Shown one piece after another: positions 1-6,077 of a stretch of DNA of 11,664 bases; position 1 is the stretch's first letter, and every line of letters starts with the position of its first letter. The stretch comes from Actinomycetota bacterium (GTDB lineage Bacteria > Actinomycetota > Thermoleophilia > Solirubrobacterales > Solirubrobacteraceae), in assembly GCA_005788585.1 (NCBI GenBank), contig SYBY01000013.1, positions 1 to 11,664 on the forward strand, in the 5' to 3' direction. The notes beneath the pieces are model-generated. The model saw only the letters and a list, made by a program, of their open reading frames with translations. It had not been told where the DNA came from and ran no database searches. Position numbers and translations under genes: made by a program.

Positions 1-944
1 AGGCCGAGGTCAAGCAGGAGTACTACGCCGGCGTCGTCTGGGACGGCACCGCCAAGAAGCCGCTGATGCTCTTCAGCGACATGGGCGGCATCGACATCGA
101 GCAGGTCGCCGAGGACCATCCCGAGCACGTCGGGCGTGGGCACTTCTCCGCACTCGAGCCGTTCCACGACTTCCAGGCCAAGCAGGTCATCGCCGCGGCC
201 GGTGTGACCGGCAAGCCGCTGCAGCGTCTCACCCCGGTGCTGGCCCGCCTCGCACGGCTGTTCCTCGAGAACGACATGCTGCTCGCGGAGATCAACCCGC
301 TGGCCGAGCTCACCGACGGCTCCTTCGTCGCGCTCGACGCGCACAGGGAGATGGAGGACGAGGGCATGCCCCGCCAGAAGGCGCTCATCAAGGCGCGGGG
401 CATCGGGGCCGAGGAGGGCACCCGCGAGGGTCACACCCCCACCCCGTTCGAGGAGGCCGTCAAGGCCATCGACGCCGCCGACCACCGCGGCGTCATCCAG
501 GGCAAGGACACCGGCTTCCACGGCAACATCGGCCTGGTCATCGGCGCCGGTGGCGGTTCGCTGACGCTGACCGACGCGGTCCGCCAGCAGGGCGGCAAGC
601 CCGCGAACTACTCCGAGATCGGCGGCAACCCGTCGGTCGCGAAGGCCTGCGGCCTCGCCAAGGAGGTCCTGCAGAAGGACGGCGTCGAGAAGATCGCGGT
701 GATGATGTCGATCGTCTCGAACACCCGCGTCGACATCGTCGCGCGCGGCGTGATCAAGGCGTGCCTCGAGCTGGGCAAGGACCCGGGCGAGACCATCGCC
801 ATCTTCCGCATCCCGGGCGCCTGGGAGGACGAGGGCTTCAAGATCCTCGACAAGTACGGCATCGAGTACTGCGACCGTTCCGTGTCCCTGTGGGACGCCG
901 CCGGGCGCGCGGTGGCCAAGATTCAGGGAGAGGTCGCCGCATGA
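1..944 (+). CDS. sucC: SucC-like ADP-forming acyl-CoA ligase beta subunit (C-terminal part)
   Basis: Partial gene: the open frame runs in from the left edge (first full codon at base 3) and ends at TGA 942-944. About 313 residues are present, against roughly 390 in typical SucC, so some 75 N-terminal residues are missing. It is the ATP-grasp beta subunit of a succinyl-CoA synthetase-type ligase, which couples NDP phosphorylation to CoA-thioester cleavage. Visible hallmarks are the metal-binding motif LLAEINPLAEL and the C-terminal ligase domain starting at GFHGNIGLVIGAGGGS. It is divergent: the usual SucC GGGA and IFGGI loops are replaced by IGGNPS and SIVSNTRVD, which look closer to ATP-citrate lyase (see findings). 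The stop overlaps the alpha-subunit start as ATGA. Family assignment is firm; the acyl substrate is not, and malate-CoA or citryl-CoA ligase are alternatives. Confidence 0.82.
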   Translation, partial: AEVKQEYYAGVVWDGTAKKPLMLFSDMGGIDIEQVAEDHPEHVGRGHFSALEPFHDFQAKQVIAAAGVTGKPLQRLTPVLARLARLFLENDMLLAEINPLAELTDGSFVALDAHREMEDEGMPRQKALIKARGIGAEEGTREGHTPTPFEEAVKAIDAADHRGVIQGKDTGFHGNIGLVIGAGGGSLTLTDAVRQQGGKPANYSEIGGNPSVAKACGLAKEVLQKDGVEKIAVMMSIVSNTRVDIVARGVIKACLELGKDPGETIAIFRIPGAWEDEGFKILDKYGIEYCDRSVSLWDAAGRAVAKIQGEVAA

Positions 945-1867
945 GCATCCTCATCGACGAGAACACGACGTTCATCATCCAGGGCATCACCGGGCGCGAG
1001 GCGGTCAACCTTACGCGTGAGTGCCTGGACTACGGCTCGAAGATCGTCGGCGGCGTGACCCCCGGCCGCAAGGGCCGCGAGGTCCACGGCGTGCCGGTCT
1101 TCGACACCGTCGAGCAGGTCGTGGAGCACAACGGCGGCGTCGTCCCGGACGGCTCGGTCGGGACCGTGCCGCCCGCCGGTACGAAGGACGCGGTCATCGA
1201 GGCGCTCGACGCGGGCATCAAGACCATCGTCATCGTCACCGAGCGCATCCCGCGCCGTGACGTCGCCGCGATGGTCGAGTTCGCCGACCAGAAGGGCGCG
1301 CGCATCATCGGCCCGAACTGTCTGGGGCTCATCGTCCCCGGCGTCGCGAAGATGGGCGGCATCGGCGGTCCGGCCAAGAACGCCGAGCAGGCCTACCAGC
1401 CGGGCTCGGTCGGCGTCATGAGCCGCTCCGGCGGCATGACGACGGAGATCTCCTCGACGCTGACGGCCGCGGGCCTCGGCGTCTCGACGGCCGTCTCGAT
1501 CGGCGGCGACGCGATCATCGGCTCGACGTACGCGGAGCTCATGCCGTACTTCGAGGCCGACGAGCAGACGCAGGCCATCGTCATCTACACCGAGCCGGGC
1601 GGCCGCATGGAGGCCCAGCTCTCCGCGTGGGTGAAGGAGAACAACTCGCGCCTGCCGATCATTGCCTTCATGGCCGGCAAGTTCATGGACGACGAGGAGA
1701 TGCAGGGCATGTCCTTCGGGCACGCCGGCACGATCGTCGAAGGCAAGGAAGACAGCGCGACCGAGAAGATCGCCCGCCTCCAGGAGGCCGGCATCCCCGT
1801 CGTGGAGCGGATCGACGAGATCCCCGACCTGGTCAAGGCCAAGATCGCTGAGAGGAGCGCGGCATGA
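941..1867 (+). CDS. sucD: SucD-like ADP-forming acyl-CoA ligase alpha subunit
   Basis: 308-aa protein, slightly longer than usual SucD (about 290). The ATG at 941 overlaps the beta-subunit stop, indicating translational coupling and equimolar synthesis. The N-terminal Rossmann CoA-binding domain shows FIIQGITGRE (11-20) and IVGGVTPGRKG (35-45). IGPNCLGLIVPG (123-134) leads into the ligase domain, with SRSGGM (161-166) and IGGDAIIGS (187-195). The phosphorylated active-site histidine is H261 in FGHAGTIV, and E218 in TEPGG occupies the place of the glutamate that contacts it in E. coli SucD. SRSGGM and the phenylalanine before GHAG resemble ATP-citrate lyase more than E. coli SucD (SRSGTL, RMGHAG), and there is a longer loop before the histidine. 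Part of a three-gene operon ending in a ferredoxin. Succinyl-CoA synthetase is the default call; another dicarboxylate or tricarboxylate CoA ligase is possible. Confidence 0.85.
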   Translation: MSILIDENTTFIIQGITGREAVNLTRECLDYGSKIVGGVTPGRKGREVHGVPVFDTVEQVVEHNGGVVPDGSVGTVPPAGTKDAVIEALDAGIKTIVIVTERIPRRDVAAMVEFADQKGARIIGPNCLGLIVPGVAKMGGIGGPAKNAEQAYQPGSVGVMSRSGGMTTEISSTLTAAGLGVSTAVSIGGDAIIGSTYAELMPYFEADEQTQAIVIYTEPGGRMEAQLSAWVKENNSRLPIIAFMAGKFMDDEEMQGMSFGHAGTIVEGKEDSATEKIARLQEAGIPVVERIDEIPDLVKAKIAERSAA

Positions 1868-2106
1868 AGAAGGACGCCATCTTCATCGGCGTCGAGGTCG
1901 ACGACGCGGTCGCGTCGGACCCGGCCATGGGCGCCAAGCTCGACGAGGTCTGCCCCGTGAACATCTTCAAGGGCACCGAGTCCGGCGTGGACATCGTCGA
2001 CGAGAACATCGACGAGTGCGTGCTCTGCGGGCTGTGCATCGACGCGGCGCCCGCGGGCAGCGTGAAGATCCACAAGCTCTACTCCGGGGAAGTCCTCCCC
2101 GCCTGA
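1864..2106 (+). CDS. Small single-[4Fe-4S] ferredoxin (FixX/KorD-like)
   Basis: 80-aa protein whose ATG overlaps the sucD-like stop (ATGA), so it is co-translated with the ligase. It has only four cysteines, C30, C52, C55 and C58. C30 sits in a Cys-Pro pair (VCPVNIF) and the others form CVLCGLC. In two-cluster ferredoxins, one cluster is ligated by CxxC xxC from one motif plus the Cys-Pro cysteine of the other. Here exactly that set is kept, while the remaining Cys-Pro position reads A62-P63. The fold should therefore carry one [4Fe-4S] cluster, as in FixX-type ferredoxin-like proteins. It probably carries electrons for a partner oxidoreductase. The neighbouring acyl-CoA ligase suggests a 2-oxoacid:ferredoxin oxidoreductase, but no such enzyme is inside the window, so the partner is inferred. 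The chain is acidic and lacks a signal peptide, so cytoplasmic. Confidence 0.8.
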   Translation: MKKDAIFIGVEVDDAVASDPAMGAKLDEVCPVNIFKGTESGVDIVDENIDECVLCGLCIDAAPAGSVKIHKLYSGEVLPA

Positions 2107-2117
2107 CCCGTCGTGCG

Positions 2118-2144
2118 TGGCCGGCGTCCGCGGGGCGCCGGCCA
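2118..2144 (+). terminator. Hairpin after the ligase-ferredoxin operon
   Basis: Perfect 9-bp inverted repeat TGGCCGGCG / CGCCGGCCA with a 9-nt loop, starting 11 nt after the ferredoxin stop codon. There is no U-tract, which is common for terminators of GC-rich actinobacteria. A weaker 6-bp hairpin (CGGGGA / TCCCCG, 2085-2101) lies just before it at the end of the coding sequence. Position at the operon end makes termination the simplest role. Confidence 0.55.
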
Positions 2145-2203
2145 TACGTCGTTCCTACGCAATTGCACGGTTGTCCAACCGGCAGGACGGGTATCACTCC
2201 TGC

Positions 2204-2329
2204 ATGTGGTTGTTCAACTCCCGCATCACGGTCTGGCCCTTCGGGCGCGACCCGCACATCGCGTGTCTCTCCAATGCGGAGATCGACGCGCTGCCGCCCG
2301 CGGGCAGCGGACCGTCACGGTCCGCGTAA
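2204..2329 (+). CDS. Possible small ORF, 41 aa, unknown
   Basis: ATG at 2204 to TAA at 2327-2329. I recognise no family. Support comes from base composition: 37 of 41 codons end in G or C (about 90%), against about 56% G+C at first and 63% at second positions, which is the pattern of real genes here and not expected of random intergenic DNA. The same frame upstream of 2204 loses this bias (codons such as ATA, CGT, ATT, GCA), so an ATG 2204 start fits. The peptide begins MWLFNSRITVWPFG, has two tryptophans and one cysteine, and ends in a Pro/Ser/Gly-rich tail. Against it: no clear ribosome binding site (nearest purine run GGACGGG is about 12 nt upstream) and the 3' end overlaps strong hairpins. 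Could be chance. Confidence 0.33.
   Translation: MWLFNSRITVWPFGRDPHIACLSNAEIDALPPAGSGPSRSA
2307..2325 (+). repeat. Tight 8-bp hairpin GCGGACCG / CGGTCCGC
   Basis: Perfect 8-bp inverted repeat separated by 3 nt (TCA). It directly follows the self-complementary GCCCGCGGGC (2296-2305) and precedes a third stem, CGGGC-GGTA-GCCCG (2334-2347). The run of three hairpins at the end of the 41-aa ORF could be a terminator for that ORF or read-through control into the next gene. Confidence 0.45.
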
Positions 2330-2378
2330 CCGTCGGGCGGTAGCCCGCACCACGCGGCACGCGGTCTCACCGGCCGAC

Positions 2379-2396
2379 CTTGGACTTGCGTCCAAG
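2379..2396 (+). promoter_or_regulatory. 7-bp hairpin/dyad upstream of the secreted protein gene
   Basis: CTTGGAC and GTCCAAG form a perfect 7-bp inverted repeat around TTGC, 28 nt before the ATG at 2425. A weak promoter can be drawn through it: TTGCGT (2386-2391), 17-nt spacer, TAAGGT (2409-2414), which would give an almost leaderless message. If so the dyad overlaps the -35 region as an operator would. The promoter hexamers match consensus poorly, so this is tentative. Confidence 0.33.
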
Positions 2397-2424
2397 AAGC
2401 AGGGGATCTAAGGTCCCGCTCCGC

Positions 2425-3177
2425 ATGACGACCCTGCTTCTCCGCGCGCTCGCCACGGCCACGCTCGCCGCGCTGGCGTGTGCGGCCCCGGCGTCCGCCG
2501 CGCCCACACCCCTCTTCGAGAACACCGGCGACAAGTGCCGGAACTTCGGCATCTTCGCGCCCGTCGACCGCACCGCGGCACGCGAGCTCCTCCCGGCGCG
2601 CTACCGGCTCCCCCGGCCCGCGTTTGGTCTCGTCGAGCTCGCGTCGTGCGAGGGCGGGACGCTGAACGGCGAGCCGACGGGGCCGTACCGCATCGCCGAG
2701 GCCGCGATCGTCATGCCGACCCTGCGCGGCGGGATCCCGTTCCCGCTCGGGGATCTCAACCTCTGGATGCTGTGGCTGCTGGACTCCGATCCGGCGCTCT
2801 CCGCGGCGAAGACGGCGGCCGGGTACGCCGGCGGCGTCGTCGATATCGGCTTCACCCCGCCCCAGCAGGGCCGCATCCGCCGGTACACCGCGCAGGTCGG
2901 GCACGACGGCGGCTACGCCCTCGGTGGGTCGATGCTGTTCCTCTCACGCGGGCTGGGCTTCCCGTCGATCAACCAGCAGTACGCCGACTCGCCCCAGGGC
3001 ACGATCCGGACCACGAACACGATCTACCGGACGACCGAAGCGCTCGTGGGCGGCGCGACCGCGACGTTCGCCCCCGGCAGCACGCTGGCGCGGCTGTTCG
3101 GCAAGACGCGGGTCCAGGGGCTCGGCATCGCCGGGACCGGCTGGTATCGCAACGCGACCGTGCTCCTCGGAACCTAG
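2425..3177 (+). CDS. Secreted protein resembling acetoacetate decarboxylase-fold proteins
   Basis: 250-aa protein with a clear Sec signal peptide: MTTLLLRALATATLAALACA followed by an APASA cleavage site (after about A25), so it is exported. The ATG at 2425 was chosen because it starts right at the signal peptide; a TTG at 2380 in the same frame would add a charged, non-signal extension. The mature part (AARELLPARYRLP at 51-63, GLVELASCEGGTLNGEP at 68-84, GPYRIAEAAIVMP at 86-98) resembles the acetoacetate decarboxylase-like beta fold, in which a 'leaving the LLP..y' helix precedes a ligand-pocket strand. I cannot see an equivalent of the catalytic Schiff-base lysine, so enzyme activity should not be assumed. 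Two cysteines of the mature chain (C38, C75) might form a disulfide. It stands alone, and its TAG stop overlaps the convergent eutC stop. Family assignment is by eye and moderate at best. Confidence 0.72.
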   Translation: MTTLLLRALATATLAALACAAPASAAPTPLFENTGDKCRNFGIFAPVDRTAARELLPARYRLPRPAFGLVELASCEGGTLNGEPTGPYRIAEAAIVMPTLRGGIPFPLGDLNLWMLWLLDSDPALSAAKTAAGYAGGVVDIGFTPPQQGRIRRYTAQVGHDGGYALGGSMLFLSRGLGFPSINQQYADSPQGTIRTTNTIYRTTEALVGGATATFAPGSTLARLFGKTRVQGLGIAGTGWYRNATVLLGT

Positions 3178-3929
3178 GCCGAACGCGCGGCGACGCCGCT
3201 GCCGCGCAGCGCGCGCTGCTCGGCGATGAGGTCCCCGATGCGGCGCACGGCCTCCTCGGTCGTCAGTCCGCGCGCGTGGATGTTCGAGATCAGGTCGCGC
3301 TTGGCGTCGGTGTCACCGGGCCGCGGGCGATACGCAAGGTAGGCCGACAGGCTCTCCGCGGTCGCCAGGCCTGGCCGCTCCCCGACGAGCAGGACGACGA
3401 CCGCGGGGTCCAGCGCTTCCCCCACGTCGTTCATCACTCCGACCCGGCAGTGCCGGACGGCGAACGGGCGGCCGACGCTCCAGCCGCGCTGTTTGCACTC
3501 GGCGATCAGCAGCGGCAGCACCGTCGGCACCTGCGCGTGCACTGCGGCGGCGGAGAGCCCGTCACCGATGACGATCTGGACGTCAGGCGCCGGCGGGCAC
3601 GCCGCGGTGATCGCCGCGCGCCCGGCGTCGGAGAGGCGCCGCCCGAGATCCGGGCGTAAGAGGTGCTCTTCGATACTCGCCGCCTGCGTGTCGACCGCGA
3701 ACACGGCGTGCCGCGTGGCGATGTCGGCGAGCGCCGGATCGGCGAGGTCCAGTGGCGCCAGCACCGCGTCGCGCGCAGCCGCGTGATCGGCGCGCAGCGC
3801 CAGCAGGTCGGTCGTCGTGTACCCGCCCTCGGGACCGCCGGTGAAGATCCGGGCCGGAGTGACCTCGCGAGCACGGCGGGTCAGCAGTGCGCGCACGTCG
3901 TCCTGCGCGGTGAGTGCCTCGCCGGTCAC
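3174..3929 (-). CDS. eutC: Ethanolamine ammonia-lyase small (light) subunit
   Basis: 251-aa EutC, normal length for the shorter versions of the family. With EutB it forms the adenosylcobalamin-dependent lyase that converts ethanolamine to acetaldehyde and ammonia; EutC contributes to the B12 binding surface. Seen motifs are IVIGDGLSAAAV (119-130), CRVGVMNDVGEALDP (161-175), LVGERPGL (181-188) and KRDLISNIHARGLT (210-223), all typical of EutC. The start is GTG at 3929-3927, overlapping the eutB stop as GTGA, so the two subunits are translationally coupled. The TAG stop (3176-3174) shares its bases with the stop of the convergent secreted-protein gene. Identification is firm. Confidence 0.95.
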   Translation of the reverse strand: MTGEALTAQDDVRALLTRRAREVTPARIFTGGPEGGYTTTDLLALRADHAAARDAVLAPLDLADPALADIATRHAVFAVDTQAASIEEHLLRPDLGRRLSDAGRAAITAACPPAPDVQIVIGDGLSAAAVHAQVPTVLPLLIAECKQRGWSVGRPFAVRHCRVGVMNDVGEALDPAVVVLLVGERPGLATAESLSAYLAYRPRPGDTDAKRDLISNIHARGLTTEEAVRRIGDLIAEQRALRGSGVAARSA

Positions 3930-5353
3930 GCCGGCAGTTCCCGGGGTGCCGCGTCGGCCACCGCCCGCGCCGCGGTGTCGAGGACCGGGCCGTCGCCCCC
4001 GGTCAGCCGCCCGTCCTCCCACAGCCCCATCTCGGCCAGCCACGCCTCGAACTCCGGCGCCGGGCGCAGACCGAGCAGCTCCCGGACCGCCGCGACGTCG
4101 TGGTAGCTCGTCGACTGGTAGTTGAGCATCACGTCGTCGCTGCCCGGGATGCCCATGACGTACTGGCAGCCCGCCATCGCGAGGAGCATGAGCAGGTCGT
4201 CGTTGGAGTTCTGGTCGGCGTCGGCGTGGTTGGTGTAACAGACATCGCAGCCCATCGGGACGCCCAGGAGCCGGCCCATGAAGTGGTCCTCGAGGCCCGC
4301 GCGATTGATCTGGCGCGCGTCGGCCAGGTACTCCGGGCCGATGAACCCGACGACCGTGTTGACGAGGAACGGCTCGTAGGCGCGCGCGACGCCGTGCGCG
4401 CGGGCCTCGATCGTGACCTGGTCGATGCCGTGGTGGGCGCCCGCGCTCAGCGCGCTGCCCTGCCCGGTCTCGAAGTACATGACGTGCTCGCCGATGAACG
4501 TCTCCTCGCGCTCGGCATGGTGGGCGATGACCGCCTCGCGCCCCTCGGCGAGCAGGTCGAGCGTCACCCCGAAGCTCGCGTTCGCGGCCTGCGTCCCGGC
4601 GATCGACTGGAAGAGGAGATCGACGGGCGCGCCCTGGCGCAGCGCCGCGAGCTGGTCGGTGATGTGGGCCAGGACGCACGTCTGCGTCGGCACCCCGAGG
4701 CGGCGGATGAGGTCCTGCAGGCCGTGGAGGTTCGCCGCGACGCTGCCGACGCTGTCGTCGACCGGGTTCAGACCGAGCATGGCGTCGCCGCAGCCGTAGA
4801 GGAGCCCGTCGACCGCCGAGAGCAGGACGCCCTCGACGGCGTCGGACGGGTGGTTGGGCTGCACGCGGCAGGCCAGCACGCCGGGCTGGCCCATCGTGTT
4901 GCGCAGCCGGGTGACGACGCGCAGCGGCGCCGCCGCGACGACGAGGTCCTTGTTGCCCATCAGCTTGGCCACGGCCGCGGCCATCTCCGGCGTGAGCGCG
5001 CGCGCCAGTCCGTCGGGCGTCCACCGGTCGGCGAACGCGCGGGTGAGGACGAGCTCGCGCAGCTCCCCCACCGTCAGTGCGGCGAGCTCGCGGTCGAACG
5101 CCTCGCGATCGTGGGTCCGCTCGATGAGCGCGGTGACGTCGTCCTCGACGAGGGGCGTGTCGGCGATCTCGCGCAGCGTCACGTCCGCCAGCGCCACCTT
5201 CGCGGCGACCCGCTCGGTCGCGCTCGCCGCCGCGATGCCGGCGAGCGCGTCGCCCGACTTGACCTCGTTGGCCTTGGCCAGCAGCTCGCGCAGGTCCGCG
5301 AAGGAGTACGTCTCGCCTCTGAGGGTGCAGCGGTAGGCCACGTCGGCCACCAT
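3926..5353 (-). CDS. eutB: Ethanolamine ammonia-lyase large (heavy) subunit
   Basis: 475-aa catalytic TIM-barrel subunit. Residues equivalent to the E. coli substrate pocket are present: R163 and Q165 in RVQPNHP, N196 in GLNPVDD, E295 in YFETGQGSALS and D370 in GCDVCYTNHAD. The LLYGCGDAMLGLNP stretch (184-197) is diagnostic. The N-terminus is about 8 residues longer relative to E. coli in the second half, and the C-terminal tail is somewhat extended. ATG at 5353 is used; no good ribosome binding site precedes it. The 75-nt gap to the upstream DUF4126 gene contains no cobalamin riboswitch that I can see. Only eutC accompanies it: no eutA reactivase, eutG/eutE dehydrogenases, permease or shell proteins are in view, so this would be a cytosolic, non-compartment enzyme unless those lie elsewhere. 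Confidence 0.96.
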   Translation of the reverse strand: MVADVAYRCTLRGETYSFADLRELLAKANEVKSGDALAGIAAASATERVAAKVALADVTLREIADTPLVEDDVTALIERTHDREAFDRELAALTVGELRELVLTRAFADRWTPDGLARALTPEMAAAVAKLMGNKDLVVAAAPLRVVTRLRNTMGQPGVLACRVQPNHPSDAVEGVLLSAVDGLLYGCGDAMLGLNPVDDSVGSVAANLHGLQDLIRRLGVPTQTCVLAHITDQLAALRQGAPVDLLFQSIAGTQAANASFGVTLDLLAEGREAVIAHHAEREETFIGEHVMYFETGQGSALSAGAHHGIDQVTIEARAHGVARAYEPFLVNTVVGFIGPEYLADARQINRAGLEDHFMGRLLGVPMGCDVCYTNHADADQNSNDDLLMLLAMAGCQYVMGIPGSDDVMLNYQSTSYHDVAAVRELLGLRPAPEFEAWLAEMGLWEDGRLTGGDGPVLDTAARAVADAAPRELPA

Positions 5354-5393
5354 GGAACCGCAGGTGCAGGGGTTTCGGCACCGACCGGCCGGA

Positions 5394-5425
5394 ACACGCG
5401 CGCGGCGCGCGGCTGGACCGCGTGT
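5394..5425 (-). terminator. GC-rich inverted repeat after the DUF4126 gene
   Basis: ACACGCG (5394-5400) and CGCGTGT (5419-5425) form a perfect 7-bp outer stem around an 18-nt GC-rich interior. It begins four bases past the DUF4126 stop codon in the direction of that gene and lies 40 nt before eutB. It may terminate or attenuate transcription between the two, or separate two operons. No U-tract. Confidence 0.35.
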
Positions 5426-5428
5426 CGA

Positions 5429-6034
5429 TCAGGACCGGCGCGCCGACCAGCGACGCCAGAGCGCCCGGCCGCTGAACGCCGCCGCGACCATCGCCGCGAG
5501 CACCGCCAGCGCCGCGAGCACCGGCGCCGCCAGGGCGACCACGCTCAGCGCCACGGAGCCGGTGTCCTCCGCCGCGGAGACCGCGGGCGTCGCGGCGCCC
5601 GCCGTGCCCACCGTCGAGACCGGCCGCAGCGCGGCGCGGGTGCCGTGCGCGAACTCGGCGGTGAAGATCGCCAGCACCGCGACGACCACCGGCGAGGCCT
5701 CCCCTCCTGTCGCGGCGAGGGCCGCCACGGTCCCCGCGATCGGCGCGATCACCGTGCCCGCCGCATGCAGCACGTGGTCGACCGCTGGGACCTTGTCGCC
5801 CACGAAGTCCGCCACCCCGATGGCGGCGAGCACCACGAGGAGCCAGGTCTGCTCGAGCAGATCCCAGTCTCCCGTCAGCTCGATCACGCCGGTGAAGCGC
5901 GAGAGCAGCCCAATCGTCAGCAGCGGGATCCAGGCGTTGAGACCGGCGGCGGCTGAGACGCCCAGTGCGGTGGCGTAGGCCGTCAGCTCGTCCACGGCCG
6001 TGATGGTACGCCGCGGCCCGGCCCGGTCGGACAC
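5429..6034 (-). CDS. DUF4126 family membrane protein
   Basis: 201-aa integral membrane protein of unknown function. The DUF4126 pattern is visible: ALGVSAAAGLNAWIPLL (23-39), then a helix leading to the signature ADFVGDKVPAVDHVLH (75-90). Hydrophobic segments lie near 20-45, 62-78, 92-110, 116-130 and 158-188, and the tail is basic (ALWRRWSARR), as expected for a cytoplasmic C-terminus. Two GTG starts are possible. 6034 has a weak purine site (GAGAA, 5 nt upstream), while 5995 would begin right before the conserved domain and give 188 residues; the extra 13 residues are charged and poorly typical. It is divergent from fpg and shares a 30-bp dyad in the promoter region. Family assignment is good; function unknown. 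Confidence 0.8.
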   Translation of the reverse strand: MSDRAGPRRTITAVDELTAYATALGVSAAAGLNAWIPLLTIGLLSRFTGVIELTGDWDLLEQTWLLVVLAAIGVADFVGDKVPAVDHVLHAAGTVIAPIAGTVAALAATGGEASPVVVAVLAIFTAEFAHGTRAALRPVSTVGTAGAATPAVSAAEDTGSVALSVVALAAPVLAALAVLAAMVAAAFSGRALWRRWSARRS

Positions 6035-6047
6035 GCATGTTCTCGGG

Positions 6048-6077
6048 CTGGAGCGCCAATCTAGAATGGCGCTCCAG
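6048..6077. promoter_or_regulatory. 30-bp dyad (probable operator) between DUF4126 and fpg
   Basis: CTGGAGCGCCA (6048-6058) is exactly repeated in inverted form as TGGCGCTCCAG (6067-6077), and the 8-nt centre contains the palindrome TCTAGA (6060-6065), so 14 of 15 symmetric positions match. The centre holds TAGAAT (6062-6067), a 5/6 match to a plus-strand -10 box for fpg, and on the other strand TAGATT (6063-6058) for the DUF4126 gene. No good -35 box accompanies either. A repressor dimer bound here would cover both promoters. Confidence 0.7.

Larger units (their letters stand above)
2107..2424. other. 318-bp structured intergenic region
   Basis: No recognisable conserved gene. From left to right it holds the operon-end hairpin (2118-2144), a possible 41-aa ORF (2204-2329), a hairpin cluster around its end (palindrome GCCCGCGGGC at 2296-2305, stem 2307-2325, stem CGGGC/GCCCG at 2334-2347), a 7-bp hairpin (2379-2396), and a 6-bp RNA hairpin with one G-U pair (GGGATC/GGTCCC, 2403-2417) immediately upstream of the secreted-protein gene. 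Confidence 0.6.

Noticed and set aside
2380..2424. Upstream TTG start for the secreted protein
   Set aside because: It would put 15 charged residues before the signal peptide and lies within a hairpin; ATG 2425 gives a normal signal peptide.
5354..5428. Possible cobalamin riboswitch upstream of eutB
   Set aside because: The gap is only 75 nt, and no B12-box-like sequence or the needed multi-helix layout is visible.
3914..5956. 680-codon plus-strand open frame
   Set aside because: It is antisense to eutB and DUF4126, whose products have clear family motifs. The translation is a low-complexity Arg/Asp/Val-rich chain.
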